From Flavobacterium flavigenum (lineage in GTDB: Bacteria; Bacteroidota; Bacteroidia; Flavobacteriales; Flavobacteriaceae), in contig NZ_CP114285.2 of assembly GCF_027111255.2 (NCBI RefSeq), positions 2,666,001 through 2,730,000 on the forward strand: a stretch of DNA of 64,000 nt, in the 5' to 3' direction. This document shows, piece by piece, positions 1 through 7,501 of the stretch. How positions within the stretch are numbered: the first letter of the stretch is position 1; each line of letters opens with the position of its first letter. A program made the translations under genes and the position numbers. The notes under the pieces are model-generated. The model was not told where the DNA came from. It ran no database searches and saw only the letters and a program-made list of their open reading frames with translations.

Positions 1-1
1 T

Positions 2-874
2 CAAGAAATAAATCAAACCACTAATGATGAACTTACTGCTAATTTTTTAGTGATTGATAAAGAAGTAAAATCAGTTTATACAGAAATCCAAAATATAATC
101 AAGGAGGTAAGAGAAAATGAAAATGCACTTAAAAATTTGGATCGGGAATTCAAATCATTAGAGTATGAAAAAAGGAAATTAATGACTGAATTACGAAATC
201 TTGAATATGAAAATGTTAAAGATACGAGTAAAAACAGTGATGAACTCCAAGCTTTTTTTGATGAAATTGAAGAGTTGGAAAAACAAAAATTAGAATTTCA
301 AGAAAAAAGCAAAGTAGAGAGAGCAAAAGCAGAGAAATTCAGTAAAGATATAGAGTATTCAATATCAAAAAATACAATTCATTTTTCGAATCTGTTTTCT
401 CAATTTGCAGGCAGTTTCCTAGGTATTGATTGTTCTCTTACATATACAGATATGGGAAATGGTAATAAACGATTTTATCCTATGATCGGAGGTAGGGTTA
501 GATATTATGAAGAAGAATTATCTGAATCTCAAAGATTTTTTGTTGATCATTCTTTCAGGATGAGTATTTTAACTTTCTTCTATACAAAACCATCTTTTTA
601 TATTGTTGAAACTCCGGATAGTAGTCTTGACATAACATATGAAAGAAATGCGGCTGAAGTATTTGCTAAATTTTTAGGAAATCCAAATTCATTAATAATA
701 ACTTCAAATTTAAATAATAGTGATTTTGTCAATCATTTAATAGAAATATCAGATGTTAAGTTGATAAGCTTAATTGATTTAGGGAAAAAATCTTTAATTC
801 AAGGCTCAAGTAATTTACTTAATGATATATTAAAAACAATGTATAATAAAATTAAAGCTAAAGTCATTAAATAA
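2..874 (+). CDS. SMC-like ABC ATPase, C-terminal part (5' end outside window)
   Basis: The frame is open from the first bases of the window, so this is the end of a longer gene; a GTG at 50 is only an internal codon. From that GTG, residues 1-110 are Lys/Glu-rich coiled coil. A globular end follows with an ABC-signature-like LSESQRF (157-163), a Walker B/D-loop-like stretch FYIVETPDSSLD (183-194) and an IITSN switch region (about 216-220). This is the layout of SMC/Rad50-type ATPases: coiled coil, then signature and Walker B. The canonical Asp-Glu of Walker B is here Val-Glu-Thr-Pro-Asp, as in several SMC-like defence ATPases. The stop overlaps the ATG of the next gene by one base, so the two are translationally coupled. 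By context it is the motor or sensor subunit of an ABC-three-component (Lamassu LmuB-like) system. The ATPase fold is fairly sure; the system assignment is inferred. Confidence 0.75.
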   Translation, partial: QEINQTTNDELTANFLVIDKEVKSVYTEIQNIIKEVRENENALKNLDREFKSLEYEKRKLMTELRNLEYENVKDTSKNSDELQAFFDEIEELEKQKLEFQEKSKVERAKAEKFSKDIEYSISKNTIHFSNLFSQFAGSFLGIDCSLTYTDMGNGNKRFYPMIGGRVRYYEEELSESQRFFVDHSFRMSILTFFYTKPSFYIVETPDSSLDITYERNAAEVFAKFLGNPNSLIITSNLNNSDFVNHLIEISDVKLISLIDLGKKSLIQGSSNLLNDILKTMYNKIKAKVIK

Positions 875-1482
875 TGAAAGCTACTTCTAAAGAAATATTT
901 AATTCAAGTTCAGATATCTTAACATTAGTTTTTTTAGTTAAAGAGATCGGATGGAATTCAATTAGACAACAATCGATTCAAAGAGTTGTATATCTCTCTA
1001 AAGTCCTATATTCTTTTGTGAATAAAGAAAATAAAAATCCTTTTGAATATTACCATTTTACTGCGAGCTTGTCAGGACCTTATGCAGATATAATTAATAA
1101 TTCTATTTTGTATTTAAAAAGTAATGAATACATTTCTGATGATGATGGCGAGCTTAAAATTTTAGATGCAGAATTGGAAAAGCAAATTATTGAAGATGAG
1201 AAATTTAGATGGCTAAAAACTATAGTTTATATTTTAGGTGTCTATGGCGAGAACAAAATTTTTGGATTTACTATTAATGACCCACTGTATAAAGATGCAG
1301 TTCAGAGGAATGAGCCAAAAGAGTTAGATACTTCTCCTGATAACAAGACAATTAAAGTTTTAAGTCAGTTCAAGGAAGCATTTGAAGAAACTTTAGAGGA
1401 TGTATCTAAAATTGACAAAAAAGAATATCTGGAATTATACTTTGAGTATATATTTAGTAAAATTATTAAACGTGAAGTCTAA
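874..1482 (+). CDS. Probable middle component of an ABC-three-component system
   Basis: This 202-residue soluble protein has no signal peptide or membrane segment. It is largely helical, with a winged-helix-like segment around residues 62-95 (SLSGPYADIINNSILYLKSN) in which an S-G-P-Y turn precedes an amphipathic helix and an acidic beta hairpin. Small proteins of this size with a xGPYxxxI..L motif, lying between an SMC-like ATPase and an effector, are the middle components (LmuC-like) of ABC-three-component systems. It starts on the last base of the ATPase stop codon and ends one base before the ATG of the nuclease gene, which indicates one operon. Sequence similarity alone would not have identified it; the call rests on size, motif and position. 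Confidence 0.6.
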   Translation: MKATSKEIFNSSSDILTLVFLVKEIGWNSIRQQSIQRVVYLSKVLYSFVNKENKNPFEYYHFTASLSGPYADIINNSILYLKSNEYISDDDGELKILDAELEKQIIEDEKFRWLKTIVYILGVYGENKIFGFTINDPLYKDAVQRNEPKELDTSPDNKTIKVLSQFKEAFEETLEDVSKIDKKEYLELYFEYIFSKIIKREV

Positions 1483-1483
1483 T

Positions 1484-2599
1484 ATGGATGATTTTAAAGA
1501 AAACCTTAAAGCTTTAATTAGAGAAAAAAAAGAACAAATCTATAAAAGGACAGGCGATGATTTTTCAGAAAATGATAATTTTAAGAAATTACTGGTTGTA
1601 CTGCATTCCTATAGAAATAATAATATTTTTCAAAAAGAGTACAAAACAATTCTTATAAAAAAAATTGAAATAGAAAATTTATCGACGGATATAGCTGTCA
1701 AAGTTGATTTGTGTTTAAAAGGAATAGATGCAGTAGCTAGTAATCATCTAGTAATAGATAGAAATGCATATCTAATTTCCTCTGAAAATAGTACGTATTC
1801 AAATGGTACAGAAGCGCGAAAAACCTATTTAGAACTTTCGAAAGATTATTGTGTTTTTTTCATAAATCCAAGTGGAATACATTATTTTATTGATGGAATT
1901 GATGTAGGCGACACTATCTTTTTTACACCTCAAGATTATGATAGATTCTCTGAATTAAAAGATGTCAATAAAATTATTGAGGTACTAGATGAATATAGAA
2001 AGAATCTTGAGTTAAGAGATGTTTATAGAAAGTTTTTTGTTCTTAATACTGGAAAAAGAGCCTTACATCAGCATTTAGCAAAAGGTTCTGCCACAGAAAA
2101 ATCGTATGAAGATTTTTTATTAAAGAACCAGCAATTACTTAATAATGTTCCGGAAGACATTTTCCGAGAAGATTTGAGGTTGTTTCTAAAAACGAAATTA
2201 AACGCAAAAGTTTTAGGTAAAGAATTAGTTTTAGAAAATTTTAAAAGACTTGATATATTTATATATGACGAATATGGAGACTTATATTTTCTCGAGGTTA
2301 AATGGGTAGGTATTAGTATCCATAGGACAGGTCAAAAAATTACAACAGAGTATACCGCGTCAGATATAAATCCAAACGCAGTTATTCAAACTTTGGGGTA
2401 TTTGAAAGAGTTAAACGAGAAAAAAGAAAGAATAAAAATGGGATACTTAGCTGTGTTTGATGCTAGAAAAAATAATGTAACAGCCACTGACACTGTTGCT
2501 CATTTTGACGATTCAGTCCTGGCTGTAGATTTACAGCCGTATTACCGAAGATTTTTTAAAATTCCAGATTTTAAGGTAATAAATAAGCATCCATATTAA
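1484..2599 (+). CDS. PD-(D/E)XK nuclease-like putative effector
   Basis: I place the start at the ATG at 1484, one base after the previous stop, giving 371 residues; the frame is open upstream to 1400 but that would overlap the previous gene. The C-terminal half carries a PD-(D/E)XK core: Asp257 in KRLDIFIYDE, the E-x-K pair Glu271/Lys273 in YFLEVKW, and Gln302 in NAVIQTLGYL. It is preceded by a helix EKSYEDFLLKNQQLL (205-219), a layout reminiscent of Shedu/DUF4263 nucleases. The N-terminal 180 residues are unrecognised and may sense or bind the partner. Lying after the SMC-like ATPase and the middle component, it is most simply the DNA-cutting effector of the system. The nuclease fold is well supported; its target and family name are not. 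Confidence 0.7.
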   Translation: MDDFKENLKALIREKKEQIYKRTGDDFSENDNFKKLLVVLHSYRNNNIFQKEYKTILIKKIEIENLSTDIAVKVDLCLKGIDAVASNHLVIDRNAYLISSENSTYSNGTEARKTYLELSKDYCVFFINPSGIHYFIDGIDVGDTIFFTPQDYDRFSELKDVNKIIEVLDEYRKNLELRDVYRKFFVLNTGKRALHQHLAKGSATEKSYEDFLLKNQQLLNNVPEDIFREDLRLFLKTKLNAKVLGKELVLENFKRLDIFIYDEYGDLYFLEVKWVGISIHRTGQKITTEYTASDINPNAVIQTLGYLKELNEKKERIKMGYLAVFDARKNNVTATDTVAHFDDSVLAVDLQPYYRRFFKIPDFKVINKHPY

Positions 2600-2609
2600 A
2601 AAATATAAA

Positions 2610-3893
2610 TTGAAAATAACAGATTATACTAAAGATTACTCTAACCTAGTCACTTTTGATCCAAATAAAAATCTTGCTGTACATAAATGGTATCTTTTAG
2701 TTGAAGGATACTCTTCAGATTTGGTAAAATCTATTATTAATGAGCAAGTTGTTAAACCTAAAGTTTGTTTTGATCCTTTTGGAGGAGTAGGAACAACTGC
2801 TTTAACTTGTAAAGAATTAGGCATAGAAACAATTTCAATTGAAGCTAGTCCTTTCTTTTATGATGTCACCAAAGCAAAACTAAATTTTTCAAATTATGAT
2901 GCTGAAATTCTTGAATTACTAATTTTAAATTTGCGAAGAAGTTTAATGAAATCCGTTGGAATGCCTAAGCATCCTGAATTGGAATCGAAAACTTTTTTTG
3001 AGAATTCTAAAAAAAGTAAATGGATTTTCCACCAATCTGTGTCAAATGCTATTTTTGATATTACAAAAGGAATTGAAAAGACATGTAAAGATCATCAAGA
3101 GTATAAAAGTTTATTTACGATCGCTTTAGCTTGTATTCTTCAAGACGTAAGTAATGTATTTAAAAATGGTAAATGTCTATCTTATAAAAAAAAGTGGAAA
3201 GAAAAAGTATATAGTAGAATGGAAGTTCATAATTTATTTCTTAAGCAAATAGAAAGTTCTATTCTACCAGATTTAAAGAATTTTCAGAATTTGGATAATA
3301 AGACGAAGTTTGAGCTTTTAAATGGTGACTCAAGGGAGAAAATAAAAGATGTAAATACAGGAATAGATTTAGTAATTACATCTCCTCCATATCTTAATTC
3401 TAGGGATTATACTGATATTTATAGACTTGAACTTTGGATGCTTGGTTACGTGTCCTCTTATGAAAAGGAAAGGACTTTCAGAAAAAGAGCCTTAACATCA
3501 CATGTCCAAATTCCTTTGCCTAAGGTAGATTTTCCTCAAGTTGAAGAGCTGAAAAAGGCAGTTGAATTTTTAGAAGGATCTGACGCAACACTTTGGAATA
3601 AAAACATTCCAAATATGGTTCGAGGTTACTTTAATGACATTCAAAATTTGCTCCTTGACTTAAAGCCTAAGCTAAATGACAATGCAAAATTATATATAAA
3701 TGTTTCAAATTCTTGTTATTCAAATTATATAATAGAAGTAGATGTAATTATAGCAAAAGCGGCAGAACTAATAGGTTATGAATGTGAAGAAATTCGAATT
3801 GCAAGACCTATAAGGACGAGTAGTCAACAAAACTTGATTCTGAATAGTTTGGATAAAATGCGTGAAAGCATAATCGTATTAAAATTAAAATAA
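2610..3893 (+). CDS. DNA methyltransferase (amino-type, N4-cytosine/N6-adenine class)
   Basis: The gene has 427 codons and starts at a TTG ten bases after the nuclease stop; no in-frame ATG is nearby. Motif I (AdoMet-binding) is FDPFGGVGTT at residues 54-63 and the catalytic motif IV is TSPPY at 257-261 within DLVITSPPYLNSRDYTDIY. The order motif I, long insert, motif IV resembles the alpha arrangement; the roughly 170-residue insert could be the target-recognition region. TSPPY methyltransferases transfer a methyl group to an exocyclic amino group of cytosine or adenine. It is the last gene of the ABC ATPase-middle component-nuclease operon and is followed by a terminator. It may protect host DNA from the PD-(D/E)XK protein, making the locus a hybrid of restriction-modification and ABC-three-component logic; that role is inferred. 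Confidence 0.85.
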   Translation: MKITDYTKDYSNLVTFDPNKNLAVHKWYLLVEGYSSDLVKSIINEQVVKPKVCFDPFGGVGTTALTCKELGIETISIEASPFFYDVTKAKLNFSNYDAEILELLILNLRRSLMKSVGMPKHPELESKTFFENSKKSKWIFHQSVSNAIFDITKGIEKTCKDHQEYKSLFTIALACILQDVSNVFKNGKCLSYKKKWKEKVYSRMEVHNLFLKQIESSILPDLKNFQNLDNKTKFELLNGDSREKIKDVNTGIDLVITSPPYLNSRDYTDIYRLELWMLGYVSSYEKERTFRKRALTSHVQIPLPKVDFPQVEELKKAVEFLEGSDATLWNKNIPNMVRGYFNDIQNLLLDLKPKLNDNAKLYINVSNSCYSNYIIEVDVIIAKAAELIGYECEEIRIARPIRTSSQQNLILNSLDKMRESIIVLKLK

Positions 3894-3898
3894 TATTA

Positions 3899-3931
3899 GC
3901 GTTGCTTGTACTTTGTATAAGCAACGTTTTT
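3899..3931 (+). terminator. Rho-independent terminator after the methyltransferase
   Basis: An 11-bp stem (cgttgcttgta with tataagcaacg, one G-T wobble) with a 5-base loop is followed by five T residues, six bases after the methyltransferase stop. It ends the four-gene operon. Confidence 0.8.
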
Positions 3932-3974
3932 CTCTATTTCTTCAATTAAAGAATTAAAAAAAGCAAACATATAA

Positions 3975-4409
3975 TCAATCGTTAGATTTATTATTTCTTG
4001 AATATAGATTTTTACTTCTTCTTTTTTTTTCTTCCTTTTGATTGTTAAACCACTGCTGTAGCACTTCATCAATCTTGATTAGATCTACATTAAAAATTGT
4101 ATCCTCGATTGATTTGATCTCTTTAGATTGATAATTTTCTTGATGAATTATAATATTTCTTTCATCTTTTTTTTCGGACAATTTAGCATTCAACTCTTTT
4201 AAAATTCTCACAGCATCAGATACGGAAGCTTCCTTCGTAATAGAAAATTTATAGAAAGTTATGTCTTTTTCTTTACTGTGTATATTGAATACTACACTTC
4301 CTAATTTACAACATAAATCTAGCAGAGTTACTATACGTATTAAAAAATTCTCATAATGACATTTATAATAGTTAATTTCCTGAATACCAATTGTTTCTAT
4401 CAATTTCAT
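3975..4409 (-). CDS. HEPN-like protein (Cthe_2314 type), putative toxin or RNase
   Basis: The 144-residue protein is mostly alpha-helical. Residues 84-89 read RNIIIH, an R-x4-H motif typical of HEPN ribonuclease domains, placed before a helix as in Cthe_2314-like HEPN proteins. The C-terminal 20 residues are very basic (KEEKKRRSKN) and could bind nucleic acid. It is transcribed towards the methyltransferase operon and preceded 43 bases upstream on the same strand by a 64-residue gene. Such pairs are often toxin-antitoxin modules. The HEPN assignment is moderately secure by motif and length; RNase activity and toxicity are inferred. Confidence 0.6.
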   Translation of the reverse strand: MKLIETIGIQEINYYKCHYENFLIRIVTLLDLCCKLGSVVFNIHSKEKDITFYKFSITKEASVSDAVRILKELNAKLSEKKDERNIIIHQENYQSKEIKSIEDTIFNVDLIKIDEVLQQWFNNQKEEKKRRSKNLYSRNNKSND

Positions 4410-4452
4410 GGATTGAATTGAATCAAAAAAATGGAATTTTTAATAAGGTCTG

Positions 4453-4647
4453 TTATTGAGTTTCAATTGAATTGTATTTAGTGAAAATTTTATTAAAATA
4501 TAATTCATAATCTTCTCCATAATTTTCAAAATCAATATCATTATGACTGTTTAAAATTTTCTTCATATGTTTTGCATAGATTTTAGAAACGATTGGTGCT
4601 AAAAATGCAACAAAATCAGAGTTGTTTATTTTATTGTCTAAATCCAT
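4453..4647 (-). CDS. Small protein upstream of the HEPN-like gene, possible antitoxin
   Basis: The 64-residue protein has no recognisable domain. It has a hydrophobic-helical N-terminal half (DFVAFLAPIVSKIYAKHMKKIL) and a Tyr/Asp-rich acidic C-terminal half. Its length is close to that of a neutralising antitoxin and it lies directly upstream of the HEPN-like gene, which would put both on one transcript. No signal peptide is evident. The function is unknown; the antitoxin idea rests only on position, size and charge opposite to the basic tail of the partner. Confidence 0.45.
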   Translation of the reverse strand: MDLDNKINNSDFVAFLAPIVSKIYAKHMKKILNSHNDIDFENYGEDYELYFNKIFTKYNSIETQ

Positions 4648-4938
4648 AATGAATTTGTGTGTTTATATTTGAAAGAATTAAACAATAATACAATTTATTT
4701 AATAAAATTTTTTACAGAACTATTAATATTGGGCAAATGCACATGACAGTACAAGCCCCCCGGCACTTCAAAACAATTCACAAACACCCCCACTTATTCC
4801 GAGCGAGGACACATTTCTTGTACCTGATTTTAAAACATGCCTTTTACTATACATAAAGATTCAAGTTCAAAGCTGTAATTTTTTGTAGACCAAGTGATGT
4901 TTTAACTCAGGGTATTTTCAACTCAAAAAATCAAAAAC
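4648..4938. other. Non-coding region with C-rich segment
   Basis: No gene was found in these 290 bases. Positions about 4745-4805 are C-rich (runs of 6 and 5 C) in an otherwise very AT-rich island. They are bracketed by a loose inverted pair, gtacaag near 4750 and cttgtac near 4817. It separates divergent genes and may carry their promoters, but no clear TAnnTTTG box was found. Confidence 0.4.
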
Positions 4939-5343
4939 ATGGTAAGAATCGTAAACTATCAAAAGAGACAAACAGAGGAAGGTAAACTTTTCTTTGTATT
5001 AGAAATCCAAAGTGGGATTGAAATGGTATTAAGCACTCAAACTGGGCAATATTACGCGACAGCTAAAAAGGCAAATATCTCATCAACATTTGATGAAGAA
5101 ACTTGTAAGGCATTATTGGGTACTGATATGCCCGGTAATATTGTAAAAATGGATTCTGATCCTTACGAATATACTGTAAGAGAAACAGGAGAAATTATAA
5201 TGTTGACCCATAGGTATGTTTATCAGCCCGAGATAAATAATCCCAGTTCCACTAGCTCCAAAAGAGAGTCCTCTGAAAATGACTTTGCAACTAAAGTAGA
5301 AGCTTTTTCTAGAAATGGGCATTTAGCAAGTATGTCAATGTGA
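4939..5343 (+). CDS. Conserved Bacteroidota mobile-element protein of unknown function
   Basis: The 134-residue soluble protein has a compact N-terminal part (residues 1-95) rich in beta strands, including the segment TGQYYATAKKANISSTFDEE, and a Ser/Glu-rich, probably disordered tail. I recall similar short proteins, with the same Y-Y-A-T-A-K-K-A-x-I-S-S-T-F-D-E-E core, next to JAB/RadC-like genes on Bacteroidota mobile elements. Here too a JAB gene follows 58 bases downstream on the same strand. No activity is known to me; the recalled neighbourhood would need a database search to confirm. Confidence 0.6.
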   Translation: MVRIVNYQKRQTEEGKLFFVLEIQSGIEMVLSTQTGQYYATAKKANISSTFDEETCKALLGTDMPGNIVKMDSDPYEYTVRETGEIIMLTHRYVYQPEINNPSSTSSKRESSENDFATKVEAFSRNGHLASMSM

Positions 5344-5401
5344 TTAAATTAATTTTAAGACGTCCATTTTTTGTATAGCCCCTTTATAGAAATTACAAAT
5401 T

Positions 5402-5854
5402 ATGGACGGATTTAATATTATGGAAGTAGCAGAAATAAAAGTTTCCTATTCAAATAATAACATTGAAAGGATAAAAGTAACTAATAGCCAAATTTTGTAT
5501 GATTTGGTTTTGAAGCATTGGGATTTAGATCTTATAGAATTCCAAGAAGAAGTGAAAATTGTACTTCTTAATAGGGCTAACATTGTGTTAGGAATTTATG
5601 AAATGTCTAAAGGAGGAACTTCAGGAACTGTCGTGGATACTAAAATAATTCTTGGTATAGCCTTAAAATGTAATGCTTCGAGTATTGTAATAACTCATAA
5701 TCATCCAAGTGGTACTCTTGAGCCTAGTGAGCCTGACAAATCAATAACAAAAAAGCTTAAAGAAGCCTGTAGAATATTGGATTTAAATCTTCTAGATCAT
5801 TTAATAATTACGGCACAAGGATATTATAGCTTTAGTGATAATCTCATATTATAA
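5402..5854 (+). CDS. JAB domain protein (RadC-like)
   Basis: The 150-residue protein is the JAB/MPN metalloprotease-like domain alone, lacking the N-terminal helix-hairpin-helix of full-length chromosomal RadC (about 225 residues). The metal site is visible as H99-N-H101-P-S-G followed by S109 and D112 (THNHPSGTLEPSEPD). Short RadC-like proteins of this kind are abundant on conjugative elements, plasmids and prophages of Bacteroidota, where their biochemical role is not settled. A Met at residue 7 is an alternative start. It forms a likely pair with the gene at 4939. Confidence 0.88.
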   Translation: MDGFNIMEVAEIKVSYSNNNIERIKVTNSQILYDLVLKHWDLDLIEFQEEVKIVLLNRANIVLGIYEMSKGGTSGTVVDTKIILGIALKCNASSIVITHNHPSGTLEPSEPDKSITKKLKEACRILDLNLLDHLIITAQGYYSFSDNLIL

Positions 5855-5981
5855 CCTCTAGTGTGAAAGGGAAATCTTGAGGTCTTGATAAAGTAAAAGT
5901 GTATGTGTGTTATTACTTGATTGTATTTAATACAAAATACACTTTTTACTTTTATACAATACATATATAGATAGCTAAATT

Positions 5982-6227
5982 TTATTTTGTAGTGGGGTCA
6001 AGTTTAACTAGCTCTTCTAATGGTACTTCTAAAGCTTGACTAATACGATATAAAGTATGTATAGTAGGATTGGTTCTTCCTGACTCAATTCTTGAAATAT
6101 TAGTAGTATCAATATCTCCTTCAATTTTACCCACCAAGTCTACCTGAGATAAGCCTTTGCTTAATCTTAGGTTTTGGATTCTTTTACCCACATTTTTAAG
6201 TAAATCTGACTTTTCCACACTTGACAT
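5982..6227 (-). CDS. XRE-family helix-turn-helix transcription regulator
   Basis: I use the ATG at 6227 (81 residues); a TTG three codons earlier is possible. Residues about 11-70 form a lambda-Cro-type helix-turn-helix: GKRIQNLRLSKGLSQ, a recognition helix region TTNISRIESGRTNPT, and the typical ending LYRISQALEVPLEELV. There is no extra domain, so it is a plain DNA-binding repressor of the kind that controls mobile-element or toxin-antitoxin genes. It is divergent from the zinc-ribbon gene at 6300, and the gap between them contains palindromes and a promoter box, so it probably represses that operon and itself. Confidence 0.88.
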   Translation of the reverse strand: MSSVEKSDLLKNVGKRIQNLRLSKGLSQVDLVGKIEGDIDTTNISRIESGRTNPTIHTLYRISQALEVPLEELVKLDPTTK

Positions 6228-6229
6228 AT

Positions 6230-6282
6230 TTGACAAGTCAAATCAAGTGGTTATATTTGTTTTGATTAATGCCATATATGGC
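6230..6282. promoter_or_regulatory. Divergent regulatory region with two palindromes and a TAnnTTTG box
   Basis: Between the XRE gene and the rightward operon, 6230-6241 is TTGACAAGTCAA (5-bp arms around AA), 6252-6259 is TATATTTG (Bacteroidota -7 box on the + strand) and 6271-6282 is the perfect palindrome GCCATATATGGC. The second palindrome would sit at or just after the transcription start, a position suited to a repressor operator. Confidence 0.5.
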
Positions 6283-6299
6283 AACTTTAAAAGATTCGT

Positions 6300-6938
6300 A
6301 TGGGAAAATGGGAGCACATTTTACAATATCAAGAACATCAAGAGTTCTATGAGAATATGAAAGATCATTTACAGATTGAACCTGAGTTTAGAGATCTTAT
6401 CAGTTATAGAATCATTGCAACTTCCATGGATGAGGTAAAGGCACTTTTTGAATATTATAGAGAGGGGTGGGGCTCATTGGGTAAAGACACCTCAAATTAT
6501 TCTGAAGTTTATGATGAGTTTTTTAATGTAGAGTATTCACCGCCACTGAGAAGTACGGAAGAAATATTAAAAGAAATTGATATGATAGTAGAGAGTGCTA
6601 AAGACCCCAATTTAATAATAGATTATAAAAGACAAAATACTAATTCTTTTGATATTGATGAAGAGGATTCAAAAGCAAAACCACGTAGATGTATTAAGTG
6701 TAATATGCTCTTTAATACAGTAAGTAATGACACATGTGATAGTTGTAAAAAAGAAGAGGATGATTTTAAATGGTTTGCCCCTTTTTCATTTAGAGGTATC
6801 TTGTATCTAGGGATATTAGGGGCAGTGCTTTACGTGTTGTATAACAATGTTTCAATCACTTATACAGGCTTTTTAGTCTTAGGAGGATTAGTGCTTTTTG
6901 CTTTTCTGTATTTTGATGATAATTACAAAAAGAAATGA
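6300..6938 (+). CDS. Zinc-ribbon protein with two C-terminal membrane segments
   Basis: The 212-residue protein has three parts. Residues 1-125 are a helical, acidic cytoplasmic domain I do not recognise. Residues 131-149 hold a CxxC...CxxC zinc ribbon (C131, C134, C146, C149). Residues about 164-181 and 189-205 are two transmembrane helices, and the protein ends in a charged DDNYKKK tail. It is the first gene of a rightward operon facing the XRE repressor, and its last codon overlaps the next start by four bases (ATGA). The function is unknown; a membrane-anchored sensor or scaffold is possible but not shown. Confidence 0.7.
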   Translation: MGKWEHILQYQEHQEFYENMKDHLQIEPEFRDLISYRIIATSMDEVKALFEYYREGWGSLGKDTSNYSEVYDEFFNVEYSPPLRSTEEILKEIDMIVESAKDPNLIIDYKRQNTNSFDIDEEDSKAKPRRCIKCNMLFNTVSNDTCDSCKKEEDDFKWFAPFSFRGILYLGILGAVLYVLYNNVSITYTGFLVLGGLVLFAFLYFDDNYKKK

Positions 6939-7405
6939 GATACGAAACTTATCTCTGTGAACTTCAAAATGTATCTCCAACTCTCAATATAGAACATATT
7001 CAAGATTGGCTTATGAAATATGACAAAGAGTTTCATATTGCTATTGCTAATTGTGAATGCAGAAAATGGAGTAAATGGCTAACTGCTAATGAAAAGCCAT
7101 TTCCATGTACCTGTGCCACTAGAGTACAAGATTGTATATTCATTGAAACCTACTATGAGCTAAACAATGTTTTAGATCTGTACAAAAGACAGAAATACTT
7201 TATTGATCTAGTGGCAAAGTATCATTCAATAAAGAATAATAAAGAAGAACTCAAAGCATTTACTAATAATGAGTCACTAGAACATATTTTGTCTTTTGAC
7301 TCTAAAATAATAATAAGTCTAAATCCTGAACCATATGAAAAGCTAGTACTCCAACTCAATGAGGTAGAGTTTGAGGGTATCATAGAACTTCAAGAAATTC
7401 TTTAA
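6935..7405 (+). CDS. Cysteine-rich protein of unknown function
   Basis: The 156-residue soluble protein starts inside the end of the preceding gene (ATGA overlap), so it is translationally coupled. The N-terminal half has clustered cysteines (C8, C40, C42, C58, C60, C67) in a CEC...CTC...C pattern with nearby tryptophans that could bind a metal. The C-terminal half is helical and acidic. I know no family with this pattern. Tight coupling to the zinc-ribbon membrane protein suggests that the two act together. Confidence 0.65.
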   Translation: MRYETYLCELQNVSPTLNIEHIQDWLMKYDKEFHIAIANCECRKWSKWLTANEKPFPCTCATRVQDCIFIETYYELNNVLDLYKRQKYFIDLVAKYHSIKNNKEELKAFTNNESLEHILSFDSKIIISLNPEPYEKLVLQLNEVEFEGIIELQEIL

Positions 7406-7501
7406 TCAACTATTTAAGAGAATATTAAGTAATTTATTAATCACAATTAAACATAAACCCAAAAATCTGCTCCAAGCATAAGCAGAATTAAATTTTAAAT
7501 T

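Noticed and set aside
50..52. GTG at 50 as the true start of the SMC-like gene
   Set aside because: The frame is open to the window edge and coiled coil continues through it; an ATPase of this type needs an N-terminal Walker A that would lie further left.
1400..1483. An N-terminal extension of the PD-(D/E)XK gene
   Set aside because: It would overlap the previous gene by 80 bases; the ATG at 1484 directly after the stop fits the operon better.
7466..7485. Hairpin tctgct/agcaga before the lipoprotein gene as a terminator
   Set aside because: The stem is only 6 bp and no T-run follows; it is more likely chance.
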